A DNA stretch of 64,000 bases, from positions 186,001 to 250,000 of the forward strand of contig CBFFRP010000281.1 in NCBI GenBank assembly GCA_965644295.1. The letters are read 5' to 3'. Shown here in pieces: positions 22,791 through 34,463 of the stretch. Under the pieces are notes generated by a model. The model was not told the origin of the DNA, searched no databases, and was given only the letters and a program-made list of their open reading frames with translations. The DNA is from Paraphysomonas bandaiensis. Lineage: Eukaryota; Chrysophyceae. Position numbers and translations under genes: made by a program. Each line of letters begins with the position of its first letter. Position 1 is the first letter of the stretch.

Positions 22791-23350
22791 ATAAAGAAAT
22801 TCGTCGTTGTGTGTGTGTGAAGTGTGAAGTAGCTATATACATTAGCTGCCAACATAACTTAACCTGTAATCAGTTGCTATACCTAGCTTAAAATGCTACG
22901 AAATTAGGCCAGAAGCATTAACCAATAATGTTAATTGAAGTTATCATTTTTTAAACCAATTAATTCAATTGGCTTATCAATCATTAATTGTTATACATGC
23001 CTGAATGGTTCTATCCGGTCGACCATTTTACACAATAATTTGCAAACGTAGGAAATTTTCAAAAATTTGGGACAATCTAGTGACTTTACTAGATTTTTAA
23101 GAATTGTTGTAAAATGGTTCTAAAAGTGCTTAAATGCAATAGTATAGTGTTAATAGTATAGTATAGAACATATAATGATCCTTTTTACTTAGCAATGCAT
23201 ATGATCGAAACCCCAATTTTCAAAAGAGAGGTATTTCTAATACGAATGCTGGGAACCTGCATAACCTTGACTATTCGACACAAAAGTACATACAGTGTAG
23301 AACGAATACGATTCTACAAGAAACTACTCAAAACCTTAGTAGTGTATTGC
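22791..23350. other. Intergenic, 3' flank of the kinase gene; nothing recognised
   Basis: AT-rich sequence of about 560 bp with no protein-like frame and no copy of it noticed elsewhere. Confidence 0.5.
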
Positions 23351-26300
23351 TCACGCTTCTCCTATTAAACGATCGTACTCGTGAAACAAGGTATCAGCAG
23401 AGGGCCTACAACTTATTAAAATGAACAAAAACATGTTCTATTCGTACCTTGACGATGGACCCGTTTGCCAGCACTTGTTTATTAGGCTGTGAAGCTTTGG
23501 AACTAGACAGTGGTCAAGCGATGGTCGAACCCCACGTATTATCTGTATCAACGCGTCAAATATTTCGAATTAGGAGTAAAATATATATGTACCATATCGG
23601 CACAAGCACTGAGATCTTGGCCACAGAGGGGATTTTCTTCCCGTCTATCATACGGTTGTAAAGTCTCCCATTGCAATATAGCCATAGAAAATATATCCGC
23701 TTTAAAATCATAGTTTCCAGGGTTCGAAACTTCTGGTGCAGTGTATCCTGAAGTTCCAACTGCTTCGTTAAGCATTCTTCCATTTGGTATTCTTACAGCA
23801 GTTCCAAAATCCGCAAGTTTGGCCTCATATCCACCAATTCCCGAGGTGAGAAGTACATTATGACACTTGATATCTCTGTGAGTGTACCGCTTAGTGTGCA
23901 TGAAGGCCAATGCCTTCACTATTCCATACAAGACATGTACACGCTGGGCGGTGGTTAAGGCAATCTGCGTAAACTAATCAGATATATCTATAAATATCAA
24001 ATGCACCAGAAAACCTGTTGGTTGTCTGGCGGAGTGGCTAGAATATCTGCGAGGTTAGTCTGCATTTTCTCAATAATCAATATCAGTCGTGGTTTCATGA
24101 CAACTCCATGTAGCATGACTATATTGGGATGTTGGAGTTGATGTAAAGCACGAATTTCCCTGAGTGCTTCAAGGATTGATTTCGACGGCGGCATAACATC
24201 ATACCTTTCTGTATATGGCACTGAATTTTGATTGGAGTTACTACTGACTCCATCTGTGTACAATGAGGGATCAGCATAGTCTAATTCATTAGGTTTGTCA
24301 TTTTTCCAATCTCCTGAGGTGAGTGGGTATGCGCGTTTGTACTCAAAAACTTTCAGAGCTGTATCAATCACCATGCTGCTCCCACTTCGGTTGTTCAGAT
24401 TGTTCCCAACTCGTTCCAAAGTACGCTTCAGATTCTCGCGAACAGTGAACACCTTAGTGTGAAGTTTAACATTCAACTGGGATGAATACACTGATGCAAA
24501 CTTCCCTCTACCAATTTCGGATACCACGTTTAAATCCTCAAAAGGTATTTCCAACTTACCCTTTCCCACAACCTTTTCAACCTCAGGCCACAGTCGAAGC
24601 TGCTCGGACTTTTCGTGTTCTTTTGCTGCCTCTTCTTCATCAGCTTTCTTCTTTTCAATTTCAGGATCCACCTCAACTTTTTTGAGTTTTTTCATTCCAT
24701 CCTTTAATCCAGCCAAAAAATTCGGCCGGCCTTGATGTAAAGCGTGTTCTGTGCGGTTAGAACCAGAAGTTTGACCACCAATGACAGCATCTACACCTAA
24801 GGAAGGTGCAACAGGTGCCGACGAAGGTGCCATATGCTGAGCAATAGTACGTCGCACAAGAGTTTTTCTCTCAGCATTAGGTGAGGAATCTACATAATTT
24901 TGTTCCTCAGGAGCCTCACTTGACAGGGCCCGACGTCTATTCAGTACCGCCGGTGAGGCTGACGACGATTCATTCTTCGGCACATACTCCACAGCCTTGT
25001 ATTCCATATCATCTTCCTCGTCTGCCGAACCTCCTTCACTATGAAAGGAACCGGACAATGCAAAACCCTTCATCGAAATTCTAGCCAAAAATCCCGTTAG
25101 TCTGATTTTTCGCTTCACTTTGTCCACATCAACAGTGGCCTTTTCTCGAATTAAGGTCTCAGGCACATGCCGTTCAAAGAGATCTCCGTACTGAATATCA
25201 TACGTTCCATCCAGGCGTAGGTTCACAATCGTGCCGGTCCACCAGTGCGCACGACCTTTGTATCTACACCACATGAACCATATATTACTATATTTATCCA
25301 GCTATCGATCTGAGCATGACAGGCGCATATCACTTACCGAGCCTCTACCATCATTCCCACCGCATACTTGTGATGCACTGGAGCATCATCAAATACGTCG
25401 CTTCCATCCTCCAGCTCGCTCACGCTACTCTCAACGGCTCCTTTCTTTGACTTCTGGGAACTGTGGCTTGCACGTCGCTGGGAATTCACACTTTGCCGTC
25501 TGGCTGCAGAAGATTCACTGAACCTCCTCGACTTATCGTTAACACTTTCCCAACGGGATCGCTGCGAACTCACGGACTGTCGGCGAGAAGCAGAGGCCGG
25601 CTGTTGATTACTCTGGCTTTTTTTGTTTATTGGCGGTTTCGCTTTACCGGATTTGCTTTCCTTCTTCTCAGCGACATTCTTTTTGGGGCTGGATGGGATA
25701 CACTTCTCAGGGACTTCACTTCGTTGATTTTCAACAGCGTCTCGAATGCCACCAACAAACAAGGAACGTCTGTACAGCTCTGGATGAGGAGAAGTGCGTC
25801 GAGGAGAGGGGTCTGGGGACTGGCGTGGGCTCAATTTTGGAGGAGGTCGAGGCCGGAGGTAATTCTTGTCGATGCTAAAATACTGTTACTAATCATCACT
25901 GAAAACATTAAACATACCTGGGAACAATGCGTCGCAATGACAATGTATCATTCTCAACTAACGTTGGTGAAACTGCACCACCATATCGCCGGCATTTTAT
26001 ACTCTGAATACATGTTGGAGATCCCTGCGATGGGTTTGATGCTGAATCCTTGGTTTCATCGTGTGCAGCAGCATTGGTGGTGGTCAACCCACGAGCACTT
26101 TTATTAGCCTTTACGAGAGCAGCTCTGCTCCACAAAATAAAATGAAATATCCTAAAGTCAAAGCAGCATACCGTATTTGTAACACAGCATTATCTTCTTC
26201 AGATAAATCGAGAACAAAACTGTCGTTCTTGGACTGTGTTGTCCCAGTCGCGTCTTTTTTACATCGCAGTGCGCTGTGTGGTCTCTTCGATGTAGCTGGT

Positions 26301-26536
26301 GTCGCTTTGACTGTCCTAACAGCACTTGCAGGACGCTTAGGTCCTAACAAAATGGCTTTATGTGCACTGGTAGTATCGATTCCCCGTGAGAGCGGTCTCA
26401 TATACTCTCTTCCATTGTTGCTGTCATTCGGCTTCTTGTATGGACAGGACCCACCATACCATTTCTGGTAATATTCGACTTTTTCAGTTTTTGTGGCATT
26501 CGTATCAATTTTATTAGGATATTGGGTCATTACCAT
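23351..26536 (-). CDS. Tudor-like domain plus TKL-type protein kinase, 959 aa
   Basis: Exons: 26536-26172, 26124-25918, 25874-25338, 25263-24015, 23964-23593, 23542-23448 and 23405-23351; total coding length divides by three. N-terminal ~340 residues are disordered, Ser/Lys/Arg-rich, with RPASA/RPHSA motifs common in ciliary proteins. A Tudor-like segment (VGMMVEARYKGRAHWWTGTI ... DGTYDIQYGD) lies near residues 360-410. The C-terminal kinase has a Gly loop (GRGKFASVY), a candidate beta-3 lysine (ALKVF), HRDIKCHN, DFGTA, a GYTAPE segment and the TKL ending (IIRGVRPSL ... LINKCWQTGPSSRPS). Catalytic residues are intact. The N-lobe carries two extra low-complexity insertions, either side of the ALKVF strand. 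The substrate is unknown. The last two short exons are placed by homology. Confidence 0.85.
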
Positions 26537-27291
26537 AGTAGTTCCTAACTAAATATCTAACTATCTTATAGCACAACTGAACTGTTCAATTATTGCCACG
26601 ACATGTCCATCACAAGCACTTACACTAAGTCTTTTCACTATTCTCTATGATCTAAAGGACTTACACATTAAAAGAGAACTGTAAGTACAGTAATTTATAT
26701 GGTTTAGAGATATTGAGCTCATATCCCTCTGTGTGCGATGCTTCTATATGCATGATAGTCTCTTCTTACAGTTACCGATTTTACGTTACGTATTTAGTTT
26801 CTGTAACAGCTATAATATCGGGATATTTAGATTTTTTCCATCTATAATCTGTATTTTTCCAACCTCAGGCTATAAAAATGGCAAAAATTTAGTATTTCTT
26901 GAAAATCAGTATAAATATCCTTATTTTGTGACAATGAAGTTCATATTTTCAGTTTTCTAAATCTTCGTATGTGCCTATTCAAGATTTCTATTCTAGGGCC
27001 AAAGGGTATGCTGCTGGTCATGTCAGATATAAGAGTATTTGTTCGAGATGCTTTTTAGATTTCTGATATATATATATACCACTCGTATACATACTTTATA
27101 GTACCTATATCTCCATATATATCATATCTACAGTATATATCCCTATATATACTATACTGCTGTATGTACCATCTATCTATGCATATATATATATATTGTC
27201 ATTGCATAGTTCACACATCCATACCTACAGTATATATATATATATATAGAACTCGATTACTATAACAATTTTATTTTAATTATATTACAAG
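26537..27291. promoter_or_regulatory. Divergent promoter region between kinase and WW-WH2 genes
   Basis: 755 bp of AT-rich sequence with TATA arrays at 27065-27245 and a TACTGCTGTA motif at 27155-27164, about 130 bp before the WW-WH2 start. The 75-codon frame at 26733-26960 is Phe/Ile-rich with no support. Confidence 0.5.
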
Positions 27292-28270
27292 ATGTCTGGT
27301 GCATTACCCCCAGGATGGTTTGAATATAAAACAGAGACAGGAGATGTACTATACTATTCTCTTCTTATAGTAATACATTAACATTATTTTATTATATATA
27401 GCCTTATTATTATAATCAAAATACTCAAGAGACTACATGGGATAGACCAGCTCCACCTACACCAGCACCTGCACCACAAGCAGCAGGTAGATTTATATGA
27501 TTCTTATGAGAGGATTTCTAATCATGTTATTTTTTAGCTCCAGCAGCACGACCAAATCCATTTGGAGGTGGTGGTGGAGGAGGTCTTGGAGGCGGACTTC
27601 TGTCAGAAATACAGGTGCGCAGATTTATTTGCATTAATTAAATAGACTTTTAAGTTTTTGTAAAATTTCAGAGTGGAAAGAAGCTGAAAAAGGCCCAGAC
27701 TGTAGACAAGTCAGTTGTCAAAGGGGCTGGTGGTGTCGTGGATGGAGGTTCAAGTGGTGGAGGGGGTAGTTCAGGAGCAAGCAGTGGAGGAGGTGGTGGT
27801 GGTGGAGTTGCAGGACAACTGAGTGCTATGCTTGGCGGTGGAGGAGGAGGTGGAGCCCCGAAGGTGGGATAACCTATGTATTTATTGCTTTGCATTTGAG
27901 CAATATTTTTCCATAACGGTTTGGATTTTACAATACGTTGATTTCAATTAAAGCCCTTGTGTCAGTAACTCATTGCGTGGTGTATATAGGGAGGTGGGTT
28001 CGCAGAAATTATGCGGAAGAATAGAGAGGCGGCCGCTAAGAAGGAGGCCGCCGCAAAGGGTGGTAGTGCCCCAGCTGCTGCTGCCTCCAGCTCAGCCCCA
28101 GCAGCAGCCGCAGCACGAGCCTCATCTGGGAACTCTGCCGGTGGTGATACTGATGCAAGGTAGTACAAGGCCTTTATTTATTGTGGTGCAATTTTAACGT
28201 CTTTTTGTGTATCAGATTAGCGGCAATTGAGGAAAAGCTAGATCGAATTATTAGACACCTCAATTGCTGA
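27292..28270 (+). CDS. WW and WH2 domain actin-binding protein, 210 aa
   Basis: Six exons: 27292-27345, 27402-27486, 27538-27614, 27672-27863, 27990-28159 and 28216-28270. Residues 1-35 form a WW domain (LPPGWFEYKTETGD, PYYYNQNTQETTWDRP), split by an intron. A Pro/Ala stretch and a poly-Gly linker lead to a clear WH2 motif (LLSEIQSGKKLKKAQTV), which binds actin monomers. A second Gly-rich linker, a basic helix (FAEIMRKNREAAAKKEAAA), an Ala/Ser-rich stretch and a C-terminal amphipathic helix (LAAIEEKLDRIIRHLN) follow. The plan resembles WIP/verprolin and other WH2 proteins; with only one clear WH2 it may shuttle or deliver actin rather than nucleate alone. Family symbol not assignable. Confidence 0.88.
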
Positions 28271-28625
28271 GTATTCCATCGTACTACTACACGGCATAAT
28301 GTATCGTTGACAGACTAGTAGCTGATGCACATATGTCAGGGTAAATGTCGTGCCTGGCGTGAATTGCTCTGTCAACCCAGTAGATTATCATTTCCTGTGA
28401 CTTGTGTTATTGGTTATTGTCTCGTTGTCGCGTTCTAGTCTTTTGGCAGATGTTTATAATGTTTGCTGGTTTTAAAGATCCCCACTAGATGTGGATAACG
28501 TACAAGTTAGTTATTTAGCTGGCTGAATATTAATTACTCTAATGGTGATATCATAGCTAATAATAAAATAATTGACTCCATCCAATTAACGATTCTCTAC
28601 AGCTACTTAGTGATGTGATATTGGC

Positions 28626-29256
28626 CAGGGCTGCGTAACAATTAATTAAATTGCAATTAATTGTAATTGCAATTAAATTGCATGGAACATACATAATAAT
28701 TGCAATTATAATTATGATGGCCATTAATTGCCCTTAATGGCTATTACAATAGTGGGAAGGTTGGCCTCTCATTATAACATTTTCTTTAAATTAAGAAAGG
28801 TACTGTTTTTACTGTATTATGTGTCTTTCCACTTGATTTTGAGCTACGAAACTTAGTTCAGCTCGATCCATAGTGTATATGTAATGCTCAATACCCCTCT
28901 AGTTGAAGATATATGTCTATATGCTATATGTAGTGTGGCAGTCATGTTCTTCCGATCCTGGACGCCTTAAAGGACACTGCAGGGTTGAAGTTCACTATGA
29001 ACTGGATGTGCAGTGGTATGGACATGGATTATTAGGGCTTTTTACTGTTTTTTGCAGACGAAAACCTGAGTTTTGACCATGTAAATATCATACTCTGTCA
29101 ATTATTTCATCATACGGTTGAAGATGCTATATGCTTGTTTGCAATGAGTAACTAAATTAATTAGACAATAATTGGCACAATTGAATTGCAATTATAATTG
29201 CGCGAGCTATAACTAATAATTGCAATTTAATTGCAATTAATTGTTACGCAGCCCTG
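28626..29256. mobile_element. 631-bp hAT-type MITE, CAGGGCTGCGTA family
   Basis: Perfect terminal inverted repeats start CAGGGCTGCGTAACAATTAA at both ends. Flanks are ATATTGGC (28618-28625) and ATATTGGG (29257-29264), an 8-bp target duplication with one mismatch, which with the CAGGG termini fits hAT transposons. Interior is AT-rich, with TTGCAATTA inverted motifs near the ends, and non-coding. Flanking intergenic DNA (28271-28617 and 29265-29609) shows nothing but a weak CAGGGCTG end near 29370. Confidence 0.75.
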
Positions 29257-29609
29257 ATATTGGGTAACTACGCAGCCATATACCAAGTGAAGAAACGATA
29301 CCGTAAGGACTCATCTCACTTCGTCGAATACTGCTCACCATCAACACAAATATACTTTATTGTAGTCTGCAGGGCTGAAATAATTGAAATTGCAATACTT
29401 GCATTAGGGACATCAAATTTTCATCATAAATTGCAATTAATACAGATAACCGATAGTAGGTATCACACTAAAACTAAGCTTACACAAGTTCTAGGGAATC
29501 ATAATTATTATTGAAAATAAAACGGAAGAGATCAAAAGGCTTCTGCAAAACGTATCTTAAAGATTCAGTTTAATATCATCACCACGATCCAACTACTTCA
29601 CATATAATA

Positions 29610-30821
29610 TCATACACATATAGACTTAACGCTTCCTGTAACTGAGTGTTCTCGACAGGCACCGCCTTTGTGCTTTCGTAAGGCCATATTACACAACACC
29701 TTGTTGTTCCTGTTGAGAACACTCTTAGATCCTGAGAAAGATAAAAACCTGCATACATCGTAAATCAATAAATCTTTCGCATTGCCCTGATAATGTATAG
29801 TGGCAAAATGAAGCGGCATGCTATCATACTGGATCGCAATCATGGGATCTACGTTTTCCGGTGCTCCCCCTCGTGGAAGAGAAGCTCCTATCGCCACTGG
29901 ATGCCCGATAGAATAATTGAAAGAAAAGTTGGACATTTCCGACCATCCGTGCATGTGGTCCATTACCGTCCGCTTAACAACATCTAACCCATTGCATATG
30001 CGTAGTGGCTGGGTTACATTAGGCATCGGGAGATGCTTCGATGCTATGAATGTATAATCTGAAAGGTTACGGAGAGTAGCCACATCTCCGGTATGGCGTA
30101 GCCACATGGCGAGGGATCGCCAAGGCCTGCCCACGCCCCATCCTGGAGCATCCCAGTGGGCTACCCACCAAAACCAAAGAACGCTCATATCAGATACACC
30201 CTTTACTCCAGTGTGCAAAGTATGCACAAAGGACCTGTACATGGCAACTGTGAAGTCTGTGAAATCCTTCAAGGCATCTAGTGTCCACAATGAGGAGTGG
30301 CCTGACGCACACCTATGGCTAACCATCCGTTGAGCCTCAATGCTTATTACCGCATCACAGTTACTTCTAAGGGAAAATAATTCTGCCGCGCTCATAAAAA
30401 GGATCGTGTCACCGTCACCATAAAATAATCGCTCAATTTTATTCCTCTCCATAAACTCCCTCAGAACGAACCAACGCTGTATACATGACAACTCATATCG
30501 TTTTCTTGCTACACTTTTATCCAGAGATTTATGTTTGTACAATGGAACAAATTTCTCTGCGCTATTCCAGTATGAATTGATATCCTTAAAAGTTGCATTG
30601 GGTAGCATATTCATATGGTGGGGTGCTTCTTCACATAATATATATACATGATTATGTCTAGAAGCTAATTCGATACTCAGCATAACATATGGTGGTAACC
30701 GTTTTCCTGTGAAAATATACACAACAGGGATATTATGATCATCTGATGGAAGAATGAGATCTCCATTAATAGTCCCAACTAAACTAAACAATATTAACAC
30801 TAGTGTTAAGAGTAATCTCAT
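29610..30821 (-). CDS. Secretory-pathway glycosyltransferase-like protein, 403 aa
   Basis: Intronless. An N-terminal signal peptide or anchor spans residues 1-20 (MRLLLTLVLILFSLVGTING). The rest looks like a GT-A-fold enzyme: a beta-strand/helix start (VVYIFTGKRLPPYVMLSIEL), then ERLFYGDGDTILF, where the GDGD acidic motif would hold the metal and nucleotide sugar, followed by CDAVISIEAQ. Several NxS/T sequons and Cys residues agree with a luminal location. No transmembrane segment beyond the first. The acceptor and donor sugars cannot be told. Early codons are A/T-rich. Upstream at 30998-31007 is a TACTGCTGTA promoter motif. Family placement rests on the DxD-like motif and topology, so function is moderate. 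Confidence 0.65.
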   Translation of the reverse strand: MRLLLTLVLILFSLVGTINGDLILPSDDHNIPVVYIFTGKRLPPYVMLSIELASRHNHVYILCEEAPHHMNMLPNATFKDINSYWNSAEKFVPLYKHKSLDKSVARKRYELSCIQRWFVLREFMERNKIERLFYGDGDTILFMSAAELFSLRSNCDAVISIEAQRMVSHRCASGHSSLWTLDALKDFTDFTVAMYRSFVHTLHTGVKGVSDMSVLWFWWVAHWDAPGWGVGRPWRSLAMWLRHTGDVATLRNLSDYTFIASKHLPMPNVTQPLRICNGLDVVKRTVMDHMHGWSEMSNFSFNYSIGHPVAIGASLPRGGAPENVDPMIAIQYDSMPLHFATIHYQGNAKDLLIYDVCRFLSFSGSKSVLNRNNKVLCNMALRKHKGGACREHSVTGSVKSICV

Positions 30822-31817
30822 ATTGAAACATAATATAAGTAATCTTAATGTTTTATTGAACTAAAGTAATGTGTGAACTATCCATAAGATAAGAGAATCA
30901 ACTCCATGATGACGATATAGATGCTAGTAAGAATATTAATGATGCATGACGCAATCACAACAGTCATATATATGGTGCATATGCTTCGTATATACAGTAC
31001 TGCTGTATATATGGAAGGAACCACGAAATTTTCTAGATTTATATGAAGGAAATATCTACTACAACCAATAAACTCCTTATTTTTGTGTTGTCATAGAAAA
31101 CTGTTTATGGAAACTACTGTTTTTATGAAAGCAAAATATATGATTTTGCAGGCTGGCATGTAAAAAGCACCAATTATTTATTTTTTTGGCACTATAGTAT
31201 ATCTCACACAAGTGGTTGTGGTACGACCAGCAGTTTGAAGTATATACGAGTAGTACGAATACTAGTACTCTGTATATAGGGCACTAGAAATTCCTATGCC
31301 CATCTCCTAACCCCTCATTTTTAAAGAAAAAATCCCTGTTTTCCCCAGTAAGGGAGGTAAAAAAGGCATGTCCTTATAAAAAAATGGGGGGGAGTGTGTG
31401 TACTTCAATCCCCTTGTAGTATTATACACCCATAGAGTCCCTTAACGACTATACCATACTGGGAATTCCAACCCATTCGTCTAACCATTCCATTCATATG
31501 CCCATTCAAGAGAATCTATTTATGACGATAATGAAATTATTTAACTTAACTAGGGATCCCATAGGGATCAATGGGTATAATGAAAGTCCCTTTCGAATAT
31601 ATATATATATAAATACGATAGTAATGATCTTAAAGCTTATGATCCATAGAATTATAAGGGAAATTATTATAAAGACTATTTTATAATATGAATACGAATA
31701 TACTAATATAAGAATAGAAACAAGAAATATTATGAGATTGTAATACATACATATATATATATATATATAATCCATCTATTGAGTTGAAAGATTCTTATTG
31801 TGTGATAGATCTTATAT
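30822..31817. promoter_or_regulatory. Divergent promoter region between glycosyltransferase-like and F-box/LRR genes
   Basis: About 1 kb of AT-rich sequence. Notable are an extended near-palindrome TATACAGTACTGCTGTATA at 30991-31009, a poly-G tract at about 31387-31393, and TA arrays at 31595-31610 and 31750-31770. The small reading frames are low-complexity. Confidence 0.5.
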
Positions 31818-33233
31818 ATGAAACGTCGTATTCAAATTTCTTTATTTGATCTCCCAGTGGATGTAATGCGCTTTGGGGTACTAACTCACCTTAGTCTATG
31901 TGAAATGGCGAAATTAGATATGGCGGTACTCAATCATTCGAGTCTTCTCCGTTTGTTCCTACATGAAATATTTGACGGTATGTCCCTTAGCTTTGCTCAG
32001 TATAGGGAAGTGATGCAGTATGCGGATGATAGTTCCTTTACGCATTTATTTTTCAGCGAAGTCAGTTGCTTGAAGCGATTCAACCCTCACATGGTGCGGT
32101 GGCTTGTGCAGCGAGGTTTCTGGGTCCCTGCACTGCGAGTCCATTATATGCATTCTGAACATGTGGTGGCATTGGGACCAGCATTTCCTGAATTGGAGTG
32201 TCTTGACCTTTCTTCTCTTTCAACTGTCCGCAACCGTGCTTATGACGTTTTCCGTTATCTTCCCTGCCTAAAGTTTGTTTCCCTGCCAATGTGTAATGTC
32301 GCTGTGGGTTTGGTTGAAATTGCGACGTGGTGTCCTCGATTGCGTGTTTTGTCAACCCCGGACTCATTGGCTTTACACAGCATCACAAGTCAATGCAAGG
32401 AACTTGAGGTTCTCCGCATCAGAGGAGGTAGCGTCGGCACTGTGTTCTCCCACTGCCCGAGCCTCATTCATCTCCAGTTTGATTTCCTCTTTTATCCCTC
32501 CTATCCTCGCCCCACCGCTTTGGATACGAAGTTTCCGAACCTCGTATCGTTGAGCATATGTCGGGACCATTCTTTTAGCAATGAATTTGTTACTGAACTG
32601 GTGCTTCCGCGTCTGCAATGGCTCAATATATCCGACTGTGATGGGGTGTCTGATGAGGCTATTGCGACAGCCCTGAGAAATTGTACAAATCTCTGCCGTT
32701 TGGATATCATAAACTGTAAAAAGCGTGATCATTCTGCTTTTACAATACTCCTGACTGACTCTACGACTCAGCTAAATCGGCTGCAACTGTCATTTAGTAA
32801 TGTAAACGTTTCGGCATTTGGTGAAAAATTTAGGCATTTGTTGTATGTTGATCTCAGTTATCGCGTAGCGATGTGCGATTCCCAGGTAGAGCACCTGAGC
32901 CTCAACTGTCCGCATCTGACTCATGTCAACCTCGATGGCTGCACTTCTATTACAGAGAATTCTGTGATCGCTATTACGAAGAACTGCCGGTTGTTATTCT
33001 TTCTATCGTTATATTGCTGCCCCATGCTGCAATCCGGTATTTCTGTTGCCAATATTGTTGCGAAAAATTGCACTAAACTTAAGTTCTTTCGGTATACATT
33101 GTGGATAAAATCGGCCGATGATGACAAGAAGATGTACTCGATACTCCGGTCCTCGCTTCCAAATGTATTAGTTTTCCTTGTAACTGCGAAGATAGCACCT
33201 CCTATCGATGCGACATCCTGCATTGTGCCATAA
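31818..33233 (+). CDS. F-box-like / leucine-rich-repeat protein (AMN1/FBXL type), 471 aa
   Basis: Intronless. The N-terminal ~50 residues (LFDLPVDVMRFGVLTHLSLCEMAKLDMAV) resemble a degenerate F-box, the Skp1-binding part of SCF ubiquitin ligases. From about residue 110 onward come Cys-containing LRRs: LECLDLSSL, LKFVSLPMCN, LRVLSTPDS, LEVLRIRGG, LQWLNISDCDGVSDEAIATAL, LCRLDIINC, LLYVDLSYR, LTHVNLDGCTSITENSVIAI and LFFLSLYCCPML. Such proteins usually select ubiquitylation substrates, but without a firm F-box that is inference. The C-terminal ~50 residues lie outside the repeats. The start is the first ATG, 6-8 bases after a TATA tract. Confidence 0.78.
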   Translation: MKRRIQISLFDLPVDVMRFGVLTHLSLCEMAKLDMAVLNHSSLLRLFLHEIFDGMSLSFAQYREVMQYADDSSFTHLFFSEVSCLKRFNPHMVRWLVQRGFWVPALRVHYMHSEHVVALGPAFPELECLDLSSLSTVRNRAYDVFRYLPCLKFVSLPMCNVAVGLVEIATWCPRLRVLSTPDSLALHSITSQCKELEVLRIRGGSVGTVFSHCPSLIHLQFDFLFYPSYPRPTALDTKFPNLVSLSICRDHSFSNEFVTELVLPRLQWLNISDCDGVSDEAIATALRNCTNLCRLDIINCKKRDHSAFTILLTDSTTQLNRLQLSFSNVNVSAFGEKFRHLLYVDLSYRVAMCDSQVEHLSLNCPHLTHVNLDGCTSITENSVIAITKNCRLLFFLSLYCCPMLQSGISVANIVAKNCTKLKFFRYTLWIKSADDDKKMYSILRSSLPNVLVFLVTAKIAPPIDATSCIVP

Positions 33234-34463
33234 ATTTCACGGTATATATTTGAATTTTCTACGTTATTATTTTGCGGTTCATCTTGGTATAGACGGTTAG
33301 ATGTTGCTAATAATAGTCAAAGCCTTATGAATTAGATATGATATGTATTTTTATATAGACATAATTCAATCAGTTCTCACTTGATGAGTAGATCTTATAA
33401 ACTCTTATTGTGTAGGTACATCGTTATTCTATCGCAATAGCTATAGACGTAACGTTACAGCTTCATGTATCAGAAGTTATTATAACGTGTAGTTGTACAC
33501 GGTATCATATGAAGTGTCGCATAGTTTTATTGTCCTATTTAAGTGAATATACTGGTTACAGTAAAGTGTAAAATAATAGTAATAATATGCAAATCTAAAG
33601 AGGATGCTTAATTGTGAAAAATCGTATAAAAATATCAGAGCACATAATTCACCAACACTGTTCATGTGAGTTTTACCTACTAAAAACCAATTGGCTTCTT
33701 TTAGAAACCACTTGATGGAAACCACACCAACTCCTCGAACAATACCTCGCAAGATCAGAGACGCTGATTGTAGATTGCAGAATGAGATCGTGTCTATCTA
33801 AGGTCATAACATGTACTACTAAATAATTTTAGTTATAAAGAGTGGACATCACTATTATAATTAAATTTAATAGTATCGAAAATGGGACCGAGAGAAGGAA
33901 GTTATGAGTTATGGTTAGTGAGGAATAACGTAAATCATCTGGGAAGGAGATACAGTTAGACGAACTGGCAATGCCCCACCAGTGTAGCAGTTCCAAACAA
34001 TTATAGAGTTAGGCAAATGAGTATTAGCGATAAGAAAAGCTGCGAATCCGACGTTCTTGAGGGCCACGAATGTATAAATTATATAATATGGATATGCCAC
34101 ATATTTTTTCTCTGATTAATCTGAACAGATCACCACAGACATATTTATTTCAATTCACTATAATAACACCGAATCCCGATCTGAAGCACCCCTAAACCTC
34201 AAATTCGATAAGGTGTCACACTCCCACATATAATATCAATCTGACTGAAGAAATGGTTACACGCCTTTGAACTACAGGTTGAGTACTAATAACCAACGAT
34301 CACAAGAAAGAGAGGGTTAGCTGCATTAAGTCGAGGTAATACCAAAACCTGGTGACATTTTTGGTGATGGTCGGAAAAGGGTATAACTATGCACAATAAG
34401 TAACTATGAAGTTAATAACAGTGTACTTCATTCATATGTTTAGTGTGCGGTTAACTATAAGAT
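33234..34463. other. Intergenic region, mostly unrecognised; one related repeat end at 34328
   Basis: AT-rich. At 34328-34360 lies AAGTCGAGGTAATACCAAAA plus CCTGGT, an end of the TIR family seen at 10590 and 11039. The minus-strand frames near 33480-33752 and 33915-34100 are locally less AT-rich and somewhat protein-like, but I could not link them by splicing or to a family. Confidence 0.45.

Noticed and set aside
33480-34100. Two minus-strand ORFs with hydrophobic, somewhat protein-like sequence
   Set aside because: No splice sites join them in frame and no family is recognisable; left as unexplained intergenic sequence.
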